Of a DNA stretch of 64,000 nucleotides, positions 43,613-51,147 are shown piece after piece. Both the position numbers and the translations under genes were made by a program. The stretch is taken from NCBI GenBank assembly GCA_016705695.1, contig JADJLA010000002.1, forward strand, positions 1-64,000. Reading direction: 5' to 3'. The notes under the pieces are model-generated. The model was not told where the DNA came from and made no database searches. It worked only from the letters and a program-made list of their open reading frames with translations. Source of the stretch: Sphingobacteriaceae bacterium. Lineage in GTDB: Bacteria > Bacteroidota > Bacteroidia > B-17B0 > Aurantibacillaceae. Each line of letters opens with the position of its first letter. Within the stretch, counting starts at the first letter, position 1.

Positions 43613-43861
43613 ATGCCGTACTACGTTTACATTATTTATTCTGATAAAGTCCATAAAAAATATATTGGGCATACAGAGAATATAGAGCAAAGACTTAAAC
43701 AACACAACGAAGGTAGTTTGGGAAAATACACTAAAAACAAAGGTCCATGGAAATTAGTACACATGGAAGAATATTCAACAAGAAGTGAGGCAATGGCAAA
43801 AGAAAATTTTTTTAAAACAGGTAGGGGTCGTGACCTGTTAAAACAACAATTCAATATTTAA
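43613..43861 (+). CDS. GIY-YIG endonuclease family protein (small, YhbQ/UPF0213-like)
   Basis: 82 residues. The ATG at 43613 starts exactly at the domain (MPYYVYIIYSDKVHKKYIGH); the longer frame runs back into the tRNA. YVYIIYS-x7-KYIGHTENIEQRLKQHNEG carries the GIY-YIG pair (YII/YIG) and Arg. SEAMAKENFFKTGRGRDLL holds the Glu that binds metal. Single-domain proteins of this type are frequent in Bacteroidetes, often next to tRNA genes. Enclosed here between two tRNA 3' ends. Confidence 0.9.
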   Translation: MPYYVYIIYSDKVHKKYIGHTENIEQRLKQHNEGSLGKYTKNKGPWKLVHMEEYSTRSEAMAKENFFKTGRGRDLLKQQFNI

Positions 43862-43924
43862 TATGAAGGTTGTGTCCCTGTCCGCCGCGGCGGACGATTC
43901 CTGGAGGTACCACATCAAGAGCAA

Positions 43925-43957
43925 AAAAACCTTCCACAAACGTGGAAGGTTTTTTTA
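43925..43957 (+). terminator. Rho-independent terminator
   Basis: AAAACCTTCCAC..GTGGAAGGTTTTTTTA after the displaced tRNA 3' end. It was probably the original terminator of tRNA-Phe before the element arrived. Confidence 0.8.
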
Positions 43958-43971
43958 TTAGATCAATTTGA

Positions 43972-44582
43972 TCATGAGTTTAGCACTAGGTCAAAAAGCT
44001 TAACCGCCGCTTTGTTATTATAATGAAATGCCATTAACGGGATCTGATTATGGAGTGCTAAGCGCCTTGTTACACTAGTACCAAAAAGTTTATCAAAAAA
44101 ACTACGGTGATGCGTAGACATCACAAGCATATCTGTTGCTTCACTTTCAATATATTCCTCGAGTGCACTTTCGGTGTCATCACCATCATATAACTGGAAT
44201 GAAATATTAGGGTAATCTATCTTATCAATCACCGAATTCATAAATGCCTCCATCTCATGTTTGCTAACCTCAGTAGTCTCTCCCTTCTCAGGAACATGCA
44301 AAACATTTATTTGCGCATTAAATAATTTCGCAATCTCAACTATCTTTCTTAGAACGCGAATGTCGCTATGGTGATAAGCCGTTGCATAGGTGATCTTTTT
44401 ATTGGTTTAAATGGGGCGCCTTCCGGTATCGCAATGGAAGAATCCTTGTGACCTTCGAGGTCGGCTTTATAAGCATTTACAATTAACAGCTTTGCAGGGT
44501 CTTTTTTACATAATTCAATTGCATAATTTAAAGCGTTGTTAGCGTTAGACGAAAAGTCTGTTGGGATCAAAATAGTTTTCAT
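43972..44582 (-). pseudogene. Universal stress protein, frameshifted with internal deletion
   Basis: The first frame from 44582 reads MKTILIPTDFSSNANNALNY, a UspA opening, and reaches IPEGAPFKPIKR. One extra A in the run at about 44401 would continue KKITYATAYHHSDIRVLRKI into the second frame (VLHVPEKGETTEV ... THHRSFFDKLFGTSVTRRLALH). Compared with the intact two-domain paralogs, about 85 residues of domain one are missing between KDSS and IAIPEG, including the loop before the domain link. Total about 203 codons against about 275. Downstream of the thioredoxin gene. Confidence 0.8.
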
Positions 44583-44612
44583 AATTGCTTTTTTAATTAA
44601 AAGCCACCCTTT

Positions 44613-45026
44613 TCAAAATAGATATGGGTCTATCTTAGCCCTTAAAGCACTCTTTTCCAGTTTACCGGTAAAGGTCCATTTCATACTTCCTTTTTTATAC
44701 AGCATGATAAGAGGCAATGTATTAAGTTCAAACTCTTCCGACACTTCTTTATCCCTGTCGCTATCTATTCGCAATATTTTTAATTTTGATGGGTTGTACG
44801 CTTCCGTTTCTTCGATAATGGGTTTCATTTTTATACACGCAGCACACCAATGAGCCGAACAATACACTAATACAGCAGTATCTTTATTGGAAACAATTTT
44901 ATTGTATCTATCAAGCGTGATCACCTCATCTTCCTGATAACTATCTTCGTTTATTGCGTAAAAAGCAGTTGAAACAATAAGTGCAACTATCAAAGAAAAA
45001 AAAACTATAAGATGATTTTTGTTCAT
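44613..45026 (-). CDS. Membrane-anchored thioredoxin-like protein
   Basis: 137 residues. N-terminal hydrophobic anchor (LIVFFSLIVALIVSTAFYAI), then a thioredoxin fold with active site WCAACIKMKP in place of WCGPC, RIDSDRDKEVSEEFELNTLPLIMLYKKG with the cis-Pro. Periplasmic disulfide or redox role likely. Lead gene of a stress unit with the usp pseudogene downstream. Confidence 0.88.
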   Translation of the reverse strand: MNKNHLIVFFSLIVALIVSTAFYAINEDSYQEDEVITLDRYNKIVSNKDTAVLVYCSAHWCAACIKMKPIIEETEAYNPSKLKILRIDSDRDKEVSEEFELNTLPLIMLYKKGSMKWTFTGKLEKSALRAKIDPYLF

Positions 45027-45039
45027 TTTGTTTCCATTA

Positions 45040-45104
45040 CAAACTTACTCATAGAACATTACTAAGTTAATAAGGGTAAGCAATAGGGGGTATGATGCTG
45101 GTCA
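45040..45104 (-). promoter_or_regulatory. Promoter and putative regulator site of thioredoxin gene
   Basis: On the minus strand: TGACCAGCATCA (45104-45093), 45 bases, then TAAGTTTG (45047-45040), a perfect -7 box, 14 bases before the start codon. The gap equals that at 34608-34672. Confidence 0.55.
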
Positions 45105-45187
45105 GTTATCGTAACTTTTTCTTTTAATCTTGAGAAATTAACAATATAAAAATACTAAAAAACGCAAGGAATTTATTTTACTCGAAC

Positions 45188-45442
45188 TTAAAGAAAGTAA
45201 TACTGGATATTGAAATTATACGCAGGGTAAGTTCTAACATAGGATCTATTCAATAAAGTAAATGATCTTGAGAGATCAATTCGCAAACTCGACTTAATGA
45301 TCAATTGAATTGCAGGCCTGAACTCAATATAATTTCCCCTTTCAAAAGCAGGCACATTTTGAATTAGAATTCTATTATTATTTTGATACACTTTCAATTC
45401 ATCATAACTAAATCTCTTGTGCTTTATTAAAAAATGGGCAGC
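45188..45442 (-). pseudogene. Fragment, probable outer-membrane barrel C-terminus
   Basis: The frame is open from 45442; first ATG at 45397. It reads RFSYDELKVYQNNNRI, FERGNYIEFRPAIQLII and RTYPAYNFNIQYYFL, with alternating strands and an aromatic last residue as in barrel ends. No start context or signal peptide, so likely the tail of a lost gene. Confidence 0.35.
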
Positions 45443-45478
45443 TCAGACAAATGTAGGCGCTTATTATAAAGAATTGTT

Positions 45479-46006
45479 TCAAAAGGTAACTGCAAAGTAA
45501 TTCAAATTAGCTGTTCCACACATATCCTTATCAAACACCAATCCTGCTTTATATTTTGGATCCTTCGAATAAGCTTTATATTGTTTTTTTGAAACAAAAC
45601 GCTTGTTCATGATCTTAAACGACTTTTCCCCATCTAAAGTTCCCTCTTTGATACCGAAAAAATGATATTGCATATTATCCTTGAACAACACAACTGAGCT
45701 CTGAGCATCAAAGTTGCTGAACTTAAAATCCAATTTTAATTCCCCAATAGAAAAGCCTGCGCCTGTTATTTTACCGAGCATCGCTTCCGGATCAACCGGT
45801 ACACCCTTCTTGAAAACGATCTTAAACGAAGCAGTTTGCAGGTCTGGTGTCAGCGAATCAATGAACGCTAATTCAAATAAAGCCTTATGAACGGTTTTAG
45901 AACACATAGAGCACGTTAAGCCATCAACCCTTACGTTACCCGAAACAAACTGCGATTTAAGCGTAGAACACGAAATAAGTAGCAATAATATCAGCAATCT
46001 TAGCAT
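45479..46006 (-). CDS. Secreted heavy-metal-associated domain protein
   Basis: 175 residues. Signal peptide (MLRLLILLLLISCSTLKSQ), then an HMA-like domain with VDGLTCSMCSKTVHKALFEL, the CxxC metal site, and PVDPEAMLGKITGAGFSIGE. The second half has VFDKDMCGTANLNYFAVTF with a third Cys. It may pass copper or a similar ion in the periplasm. Confidence 0.8.
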   Translation of the reverse strand: MLRLLILLLLISCSTLKSQFVSGNVRVDGLTCSMCSKTVHKALFELAFIDSLTPDLQTASFKIVFKKGVPVDPEAMLGKITGAGFSIGELKLDFKFSNFDAQSSVVLFKDNMQYHFFGIKEGTLDGEKSFKIMNKRFVSKKQYKAYSKDPKYKAGLVFDKDMCGTANLNYFAVTF

Positions 46007-46038
46007 ACTATAAAGTTACCAAATTAATGGCAAAAAAA

Positions 46039-46063
46039 ATCCCCCAACTTATGGTTGAGGGAT
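46039..46063 (-). terminator. Terminator of TPR lipoprotein gene
   Basis: ATCCCCCAACTT..GGTTGAGGGAT stem, with a T-run on the minus strand (A-run at 46032-46039). Confidence 0.75.
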
Positions 46064-46091
46064 CTTTATATTGCTTTTTAATGTTTTATAA

Positions 46092-47813
46092 CTATTGAGG
46101 TAATTCAGCACGCATTTTTAAGAATTCGCAATCATCTTTAGCGTACGCTTTCCAAGCTGCATCTTTTTCGATAGCTGTTTTAAGGTTTGTCATTGCTTCT
46201 GCATTGTTACCTTGACGAGCAAAAGAAACTGCTTTTAAATAGAAGCAATATGCTGCATCTTTTTCGTTGCTTGCATCAATTGTTTCTTTAACAGAAGCTG
46301 CATTACCAGATAAGAATTGAGCTAAAGCTTTGTTGTGACCTTTAAAATCACCAAAGTTACTTACAGCATCAGCATATTTACCATCACGAATATTGATGAT
46401 ACCCATGTTGTATTTTGATTCTGCACTTCCACCAGCTTTTTTGTAAAGCTCCATTGCTAAAGCACGGTTGCCTTTTTTAGCTTCAATGATACCCATGTTA
46501 TTAGAAACTTCAGGAGCGCCATTTGCTACTTTGTCAGCACGTTTGAAAGCTTCTTCAGCTTCTCCTAATTTATTTTGCATTAAATAAGCACCACCTAAAT
46601 TGTTGGCTGCTCTCCAATCGCTAGCAAAACGCTTTTCAGCATTTTGGTAAACTGTTACTTTAGTGTTTACATCGTTAACTAAGTTAGCGCCGTATAATAA
46701 CTCTTCTAATGATAAACTATCCGGAGTTGTGTTGATCAACGCAGTGATCTGATCATCAGTTCTAGAAATTTTATCTACCATGATAGTGATCTCACTACGA
46801 CGTAATTTTGGTAATACTTTATCAGCCAATTCAGTATAGGTCTTAGAAAGATTTTTGATCTCTTTACGACGTTGGTCAGCATCAGTGTACATTGTTAATA
46901 CACGTAAGATAAGATCTTTGTCGGTCATTGTAGACGCTTCCATTAAGCTTTTGAAACCATCCCAGTCTTCTTTTGTAGTACCAACTGCGTATTGTTCTTT
47001 TGTTTTACCAAATGTATTGTCTTTGTTCTTGTTCTTAGAGAACTCGCTCATTACAGCAACTGAACCTGATTTTGCACGATCCTTAGCTAAGTTCTCGTTC
47101 TTATCGGTTTCACCGTCTGGAGAAGCGTAAGTAGATACATTGATACCATTGAATTTATACCAAACTGAATTGATGTTCACTTTAACGAAATCGTTGAAAG
47201 CTTTCATTTCGTCAGATTTCATTTCGCCCGGACGAACGTTTGATTGGTTCATTGCATAATAAATATGTGTTGTTTGATTTGCAGGATATGATTTTTGAAA
47301 ATTATCTTTACCCATTGTTGGTTTCTCGTCGTTACGAACCAATAGCGAAGTAGCTAAAGTTCCATCTGCAAGTTTAACCGCGTCAAATTTCTTCTCTTTT
47401 TTCTTTACTGTTCCTACAGCACGAAGTTCAACAATAGCATTACGCATTCCTGTTTCGAAACCGAATTTTTCAGAAGCGTAGGTAAAAGTTCCACCAGTTG
47501 AATAGCCAATTTTTTGACCACTTCCTGTAGCTTTTTCACCAACTAAAACCAATGGCTTTAGCGCTTTCTCGCCTGTAGCGTATTTTACAACAGGAGTTAT
47601 AGTTAATGTAACCTTCTTAGCGAATAATTTAGGATTGAACTTTCCGTTCACGCTAAATTGAACACTATCCCCGATCATTTCGATAGGGCTTGGAGTTAAG
47701 GTATACTGAATGTCTTTTTGCTTTTTTAACATTTTGCCAAGTCCATCGCAACCTGATAATATCACGGCCACAGCTAAACCTGCACCAACTGTACGTAAAA
47801 AATTTGAATTCAT
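46092..47813 (-). CDS. TPR-repeat lipoprotein
   Basis: 573 residues. Lipobox VAVILSGC. The N-terminal half is beta-rich (KKVTLTITPVVKYATGEKAL, IYYAMNQSNVRPGEMKSDEM). Residues about 380-560 hold TPR-like pairs: AANNLGGAYLMQNKLGEAEEAFKRADKVANG (start WRAANNLGGAYLMQNKLG), EVSNNMGIIEAKKGNRALAM and ESKYNMGIINIRDGKYADAV. Related to TPR lipoproteins found in many Bacteroidetes envelopes; partner proteins unknown. A TACTTTTG -7 box lies 40 bases upstream (47859-47852). Confidence 0.8.
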   Translation of the reverse strand: MNSNFLRTVGAGLAVAVILSGCDGLGKMLKKQKDIQYTLTPSPIEMIGDSVQFSVNGKFNPKLFAKKVTLTITPVVKYATGEKALKPLVLVGEKATGSGQKIGYSTGGTFTYASEKFGFETGMRNAIVELRAVGTVKKKEKKFDAVKLADGTLATSLLVRNDEKPTMGKDNFQKSYPANQTTHIYYAMNQSNVRPGEMKSDEMKAFNDFVKVNINSVWYKFNGINVSTYASPDGETDKNENLAKDRAKSGSVAVMSEFSKNKNKDNTFGKTKEQYAVGTTKEDWDGFKSLMEASTMTDKDLILRVLTMYTDADQRRKEIKNLSKTYTELADKVLPKLRRSEITIMVDKISRTDDQITALINTTPDSLSLEELLYGANLVNDVNTKVTVYQNAEKRFASDWRAANNLGGAYLMQNKLGEAEEAFKRADKVANGAPEVSNNMGIIEAKKGNRALAMELYKKAGGSAESKYNMGIINIRDGKYADAVSNFGDFKGHNKALAQFLSGNAASVKETIDASNEKDAAYCFYLKAVSFARQGNNAEAMTNLKTAIEKDAAWKAYAKDDCEFLKMRAELPQ

Positions 47814-47851
47814 CTTTTTAGTTTTTTTTATGAAATAATGACTAAGTGGAA

Positions 47852-47859
47852 CAAAAGTA
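47852..47859 (-). promoter_or_regulatory. -7 box of TPR lipoprotein gene
   Basis: TACTTTTG on the minus strand, matching TAnnTTTG; 5' leader about 30 bases. Confidence 0.55.
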
Positions 47860-47904
47860 GAAAAATATATTAATTAAAAGAATTTTTTTTTAACAAAACA
47901 AAAA

Positions 47905-47927
47905 AAATCCGCCTTTTGAGCGGATTT
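47905..47927. terminator. Terminator after rpsT
   Basis: AAATCCGCCTTTTGAGCGGATTT with an A-run at 47897-47907, which serves as T-run for the leftward rpsT gene. Confidence 0.75.
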
Positions 47928-47961
47928 CTAAGGGTTTAGGCCCTTTTAAATAACATTTAGA

Positions 47962-48216
47962 TTACTTCAAAGACGCTGCTTTTTTGGTCAATTTAGACTT
48001 CAAATTAGACGCTTTATTTTTATGAATAATATTACGTTTTGCCAATTTATCTACCATAGCCGAAACTTTAGGTAAAAGGTCGTTTACTTCCTTTTTATCA
48101 GTTGATTCACGTAGTTTTTTAACGTATGTACGTGTAGTTTTTGAGTTATAACGGTTACGAACGCGTTTTGCGTCGTTTGATCTGATTCGCTTAATAGCCG
48201 ACTTATGATTTGCCAT
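47962..48216 (-). CDS. rpsT: 30S ribosomal protein S20
   Basis: 84 residues, very basic. MANHKSAIKRIRSNDAKRVRN, then TRTYVKKLRE and AKRNIIHKNKASNLKSKLTK match S20, which binds 16S rRNA. Length is standard. It has a perfect upstream promoter and its own terminator, as expected for this self-standing gene. Confidence 0.95.
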   Translation of the reverse strand: MANHKSAIKRIRSNDAKRVRNRYNSKTTRTYVKKLRESTDKKEVNDLLPKVSAMVDKLAKRNIIHKNKASNLKSKLTKKAASLK

Positions 48217-48237
48217 CTCTTCTTAAAATTAGGAGCG

Positions 48238-48267
48238 CAAATATAGCACTTATTTTGGATCTACAAA
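48238..48267 (-). promoter_or_regulatory. Promoter of rpsT
   Basis: On the minus strand: TTTG (48267-48264), 18 bases, TATATTTG (48245-48238), 22 bases before the ATG. Both boxes match the Bacteroidetes consensus. Confidence 0.7.
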
Positions 48268-48324
48268 TGTTAAAAAAGAATTTTCGCTATGTTTCAAATA
48301 AGGTTACTTTTGTAATACTACCCC

Positions 48325-49422
48325 ATGAAAACAGCAGTAAACATAGCCCTTTTGGCATTTCTACTACAGCTGTCGCCGGCATTTGCCCAATTTGTGCCCG
48401 GTAATTACGAAAAAAACTTGGTGCCTAACGGGAGCTTTGAGAACCATCGCAAAAAGGGAAGCAATATCAGACAGGCTATTCCTTGGGGGCAGATCTCAAC
48501 GGTAGATTACTACCTAAAACCATTGGATAACGACACTACGGTTCAAAAAGGGGCTAAGGACGGGGATTGTTATGCCGGATTACGTTATCAGAAAAAATAC
48601 AAGGAACATTTACAAGTAAAATTGGCCGAATCGCTTCACCGTGGCAGCACATACGAATTTGAAGCCTATATACGTTTAGCTTTTTGGAGTAATGCCGTTT
48701 TAAAATCGTTCGGAGTTCTTTTTACCAAAGCGGGTTATACCGGGCAAGGAAGCGCTGTTAAAGTAAATATGGTAGATACTATTGCAAAGAAAAATGGATT
48801 CTATAATAACTTTAGATGGATCCGCATTCATGGATACTACAAAGCTGATGGCGGCGAAAAGTATATTACTATTGGAAACTTTAGTCCTCAGATAAAAAAA
48901 GATCTTCAGCGCATGAACATTCTAAAAAGTGGATTTAAAGAAGCTTATTATTTTGTGGATGAAGTTTCGTTGTATAGAAGAAAAGAACCTGAAGAATATA
49001 TTGAGACCATTATTGTTGGTCCTGATAAAAAGAAATTTGAAGAAGATAGTGTATTAAATGTCAAAGCGGATCTTAAAGTGGGTGATAAAGTTGCTTTGCA
49101 AAATATCACGTTCAATCCCGGCTCGTATTTTATAACGCCTGAATCGCATATTGAATTAAATAAATTAGCCTTGTATTTGATAAAAAACAGAAGCATAACA
49201 ATTCAAATAAATGGACACAGTGATAATTCTGGAATGAAACACAAGAATCAAAAAATGAGTGAATATAGAGCGCGAGAAGTATTTGAATATTTGATCAGAA
49301 AAGGTGTACAGAATAAAATGTTATTTAAAGGTTATGGAAGTTCAAATCCTGTGGCGAGTAATGAAACCGATGATGGAAAAGCGAAGAATAGAAGAGTGGA
49401 GTTTGAAATCATTAAGAATTAA
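48325..49422 (+). CDS. OmpA family protein with N-terminal carbohydrate-binding-like region
   Basis: 365 residues. Signal peptide (MKTAVNIALLAFLLQLSPAFA). NLVPNGSFENHRKKGSNIRQ opens a jelly-roll-like domain as in CBM-type modules. Residues about 250-365 are OmpA-C: FNPGSYFITPESHIELNKLA, ITIQINGHSDNSG and AREVFEYLIRKGVQNKMLFKGYGSSNPV with the ND/R peptidoglycan-binding residues. It anchors the outer membrane to the wall. A TACTTTTG -7 box is at 48305-48312. Confidence 0.88.
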   Translation: MKTAVNIALLAFLLQLSPAFAQFVPGNYEKNLVPNGSFENHRKKGSNIRQAIPWGQISTVDYYLKPLDNDTTVQKGAKDGDCYAGLRYQKKYKEHLQVKLAESLHRGSTYEFEAYIRLAFWSNAVLKSFGVLFTKAGYTGQGSAVKVNMVDTIAKKNGFYNNFRWIRIHGYYKADGGEKYITIGNFSPQIKKDLQRMNILKSGFKEAYYFVDEVSLYRRKEPEEYIETIIVGPDKKKFEEDSVLNVKADLKVGDKVALQNITFNPGSYFITPESHIELNKLALYLIKNRSITIQINGHSDNSGMKHKNQKMSEYRAREVFEYLIRKGVQNKMLFKGYGSSNPVASNETDDGKAKNRRVEFEIIKN

Positions 49423-49437
49423 GAATAAAGTCTAAGA

Positions 49438-50580
49438 ATGAAGATCGTTACGATAATTGGCGCAAGACCACAGATCATTAAAGCAGCAGCGTTAAGCAGA
49501 GCAATTAAAGATCATTTTGCGGGAAAGATCACAGAAGTAATTGTGCATACTGGCCAGCATTATGATGAGAATATGAGTAACGTTTTTTTTGATGAACTTG
49601 GAATACCTCAGCCCAATTATAATTTAAATGTTGGAAGTGGGAGTCATGGTAAGCAAACGGCTTCGATGATCAGTGGAATTGAAGAAATTCTTTTAAAAGA
49701 AAAACCAAATGCTATTGTACTGTATGGAGATACCAATTCAACATTGGCAGGCGCAGTAGCCGCATCAAAAATTCATATCCCGGTTGTTCACATTGAAGCG
49801 GGCTTACGTTCATTTAGTAAAGCCATGCCTGAAGAAGTTAATAGGATCATGTGTGATCATGTAAGTACGCTTTTATTTTCGCCAACCATAACAGGATATA
49901 ATAATTTGGTGAAGGAAGGTTTTAAAGAAAAGAACGCGGCGCCCTACTCTGCCGATAATCCAAAGATCTATCAGAGCGGAGATGTGATGTATGATAACAG
50001 TATGCATTTTTCGGCGGTTGCTGAGCAAAAAACAAATGTGATTACTGCAAATAAATTACAAAAAGGGAAATTTATTTTAGCAACCATTCATCGCAATAAT
50101 AATACAGATGAACCATTGCGATTAAACTCTTTATTTGGATCGTTGAATGATATCAGCAATGAGAATGGTCTAGATATTTTACTTCCGCTCCATCCACGTA
50201 CATCTAAACTTTTGGAAACGAATTTGGATGCTAATCTATTAAAAGCAGTTAAGGCAAATGCAAAATTCAAGATCATAGCGCCAGCTTCTTTTTTAGAAAT
50301 GATAGCACTCGAAAAAAATTGCGCTATGGTAATGACGGATAGCGGCGGCGTTCAAAAAGAAGCATTTTATTTTGAGAAGCCATGCATTATTTTGCGTCCT
50401 GAAACCGAATGGGTTGAATTGGTGGAATGTGGAGCTGCCATTGTTACGGATGCTGATGAAGCTCGAATTAAAACAGCTTTCAAAAAATTATATTCTGCAT
50501 CTAACTTAAGTTATCCCAAATTTTATGGCGATGGAAAATCCGCTCAATTCATTTGCGGAGAGATGCTGAAGCATTTGTAA
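49438..50580 (+). CDS. wecB: UDP-N-acetylglucosamine 2-epimerase
   Basis: 380 residues. Interconverts UDP-GlcNAc and UDP-ManNAc for surface polysaccharides. MKIVTIIGARPQIIKAAALS, VHTGQHYDENMSNVFFDEL, LYGDTNSTLAGAVAASK, HIEAGLRSFSKAMPEEVNR and MTDSGGVQKEAFYFEKPCI are the family motifs in order. The start codon of the next lipoprotein follows the stop directly. Confidence 0.93.
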   Translation: MKIVTIIGARPQIIKAAALSRAIKDHFAGKITEVIVHTGQHYDENMSNVFFDELGIPQPNYNLNVGSGSHGKQTASMISGIEEILLKEKPNAIVLYGDTNSTLAGAVAASKIHIPVVHIEAGLRSFSKAMPEEVNRIMCDHVSTLLFSPTITGYNNLVKEGFKEKNAAPYSADNPKIYQSGDVMYDNSMHFSAVAEQKTNVITANKLQKGKFILATIHRNNNTDEPLRLNSLFGSLNDISNENGLDILLPLHPRTSKLLETNLDANLLKAVKANAKFKIIAPASFLEMIALEKNCAMVMTDSGGVQKEAFYFEKPCIILRPETEWVELVECGAAIVTDADEARIKTAFKKLYSASNLSYPKFYGDGKSAQFICGEMLKHL

Positions 50581-51102
50581 ATGAGGTTATCATACATAAG
50601 TTTTCTTATCATCGTAATTTTGTTCTCCGGCTGCGGAAGTAATTCCTTGCTCATCAATAAAAGATATAATAAAGGCTTCTATGCCAATCGTCCGAATAAA
50701 ATTAAAACTGAAAGCGTTGCTTTTCTTTCTTATTCGTTTAACACAGCCAAAGAGCAGATAACTGTAACAAAACAAGAAAACGAATTGACAGCGTATCATT
50801 TAAACGATAAACCTACACTAGAGAAGCCAACTCATCAGTTCAGAGCAGCCAAAGCGTTGATCCAACACCGTAATAACTCCATTGATGATCCAAAGCAAAC
50901 ACTAAAACAGATCAACAAGAATAGCTACAATGACCAAACTCAGAATCGTCACTTTATTTCGGGCGCTGCACTTGTAATTGTGTTAGCAATGCTTGTCGCG
51001 TTAGCTAAAGTATTTGGAATTCTGTTTATTTATGCAACTTCCTTTATTATTGCTTTCACCGCTATTTCCATATTCTTTATAATAAGAACTCACTTAAACT
51101 AA
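50581..51102 (+). CDS. Lipoprotein, paralog of the 11899 gene
   Basis: 173 residues. Lipobox at the start (ISFLIIVILFSGC), then SLLINKRYNKGFYANR, the same KRxYxxGFY motif as in the gene at 11899, followed by a polar linker and two hydrophobic segments (ALVIVLAMLVALAKVFGILF, ATSFIIAFTAISIFFII). It begins at the base after the wecB stop. Function unknown. Confidence 0.7.
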   Translation: MRLSYISFLIIVILFSGCGSNSLLINKRYNKGFYANRPNKIKTESVAFLSYSFNTAKEQITVTKQENELTAYHLNDKPTLEKPTHQFRAAKALIQHRNNSIDDPKQTLKQINKNSYNDQTQNRHFISGAALVIVLAMLVALAKVFGILFIYATSFIIAFTAISIFFIIRTHLN

Positions 51103-51104
51103 AA

Positions 51105-51127
51105 ATCCCCGGTGTTTAGCCGGGGAT
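51105..51127. terminator. Bidirectional terminator
   Basis: ATCCCCGGTGTTTAGCCGGGGAT between convergent genes, with A-run before and T-rich run after. Confidence 0.75.
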
Positions 51128-51147
51128 CTCTTTTATAAAAATATTCC

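Larger units (their letters stand above)
43535..43915. mobile_element. GIY-YIG element flanked by tRNA-Phe 3'-end repeats
   Basis: The tRNA 3' end TTGTGTCCCTG...CGATTCCTGGAGGTACC ACAT (43535-43569) recurs at 43870-43915. In the second copy a 14-base palindrome, TCCGCCGCGGCGGA, replaces GTT of the T arm. Between them lie a terminator-like hairpin and the GIY-YIG gene. This is the layout left when an element enters a tRNA 3' end and brings its own replacement end. Confidence 0.7.

Noticed and set aside
43505..43705. Leftward frame ending VPPGIEPGTQGFSVLCSTN
   Set aside because: It is the well-known artefact of translating a tRNA gene antisense.
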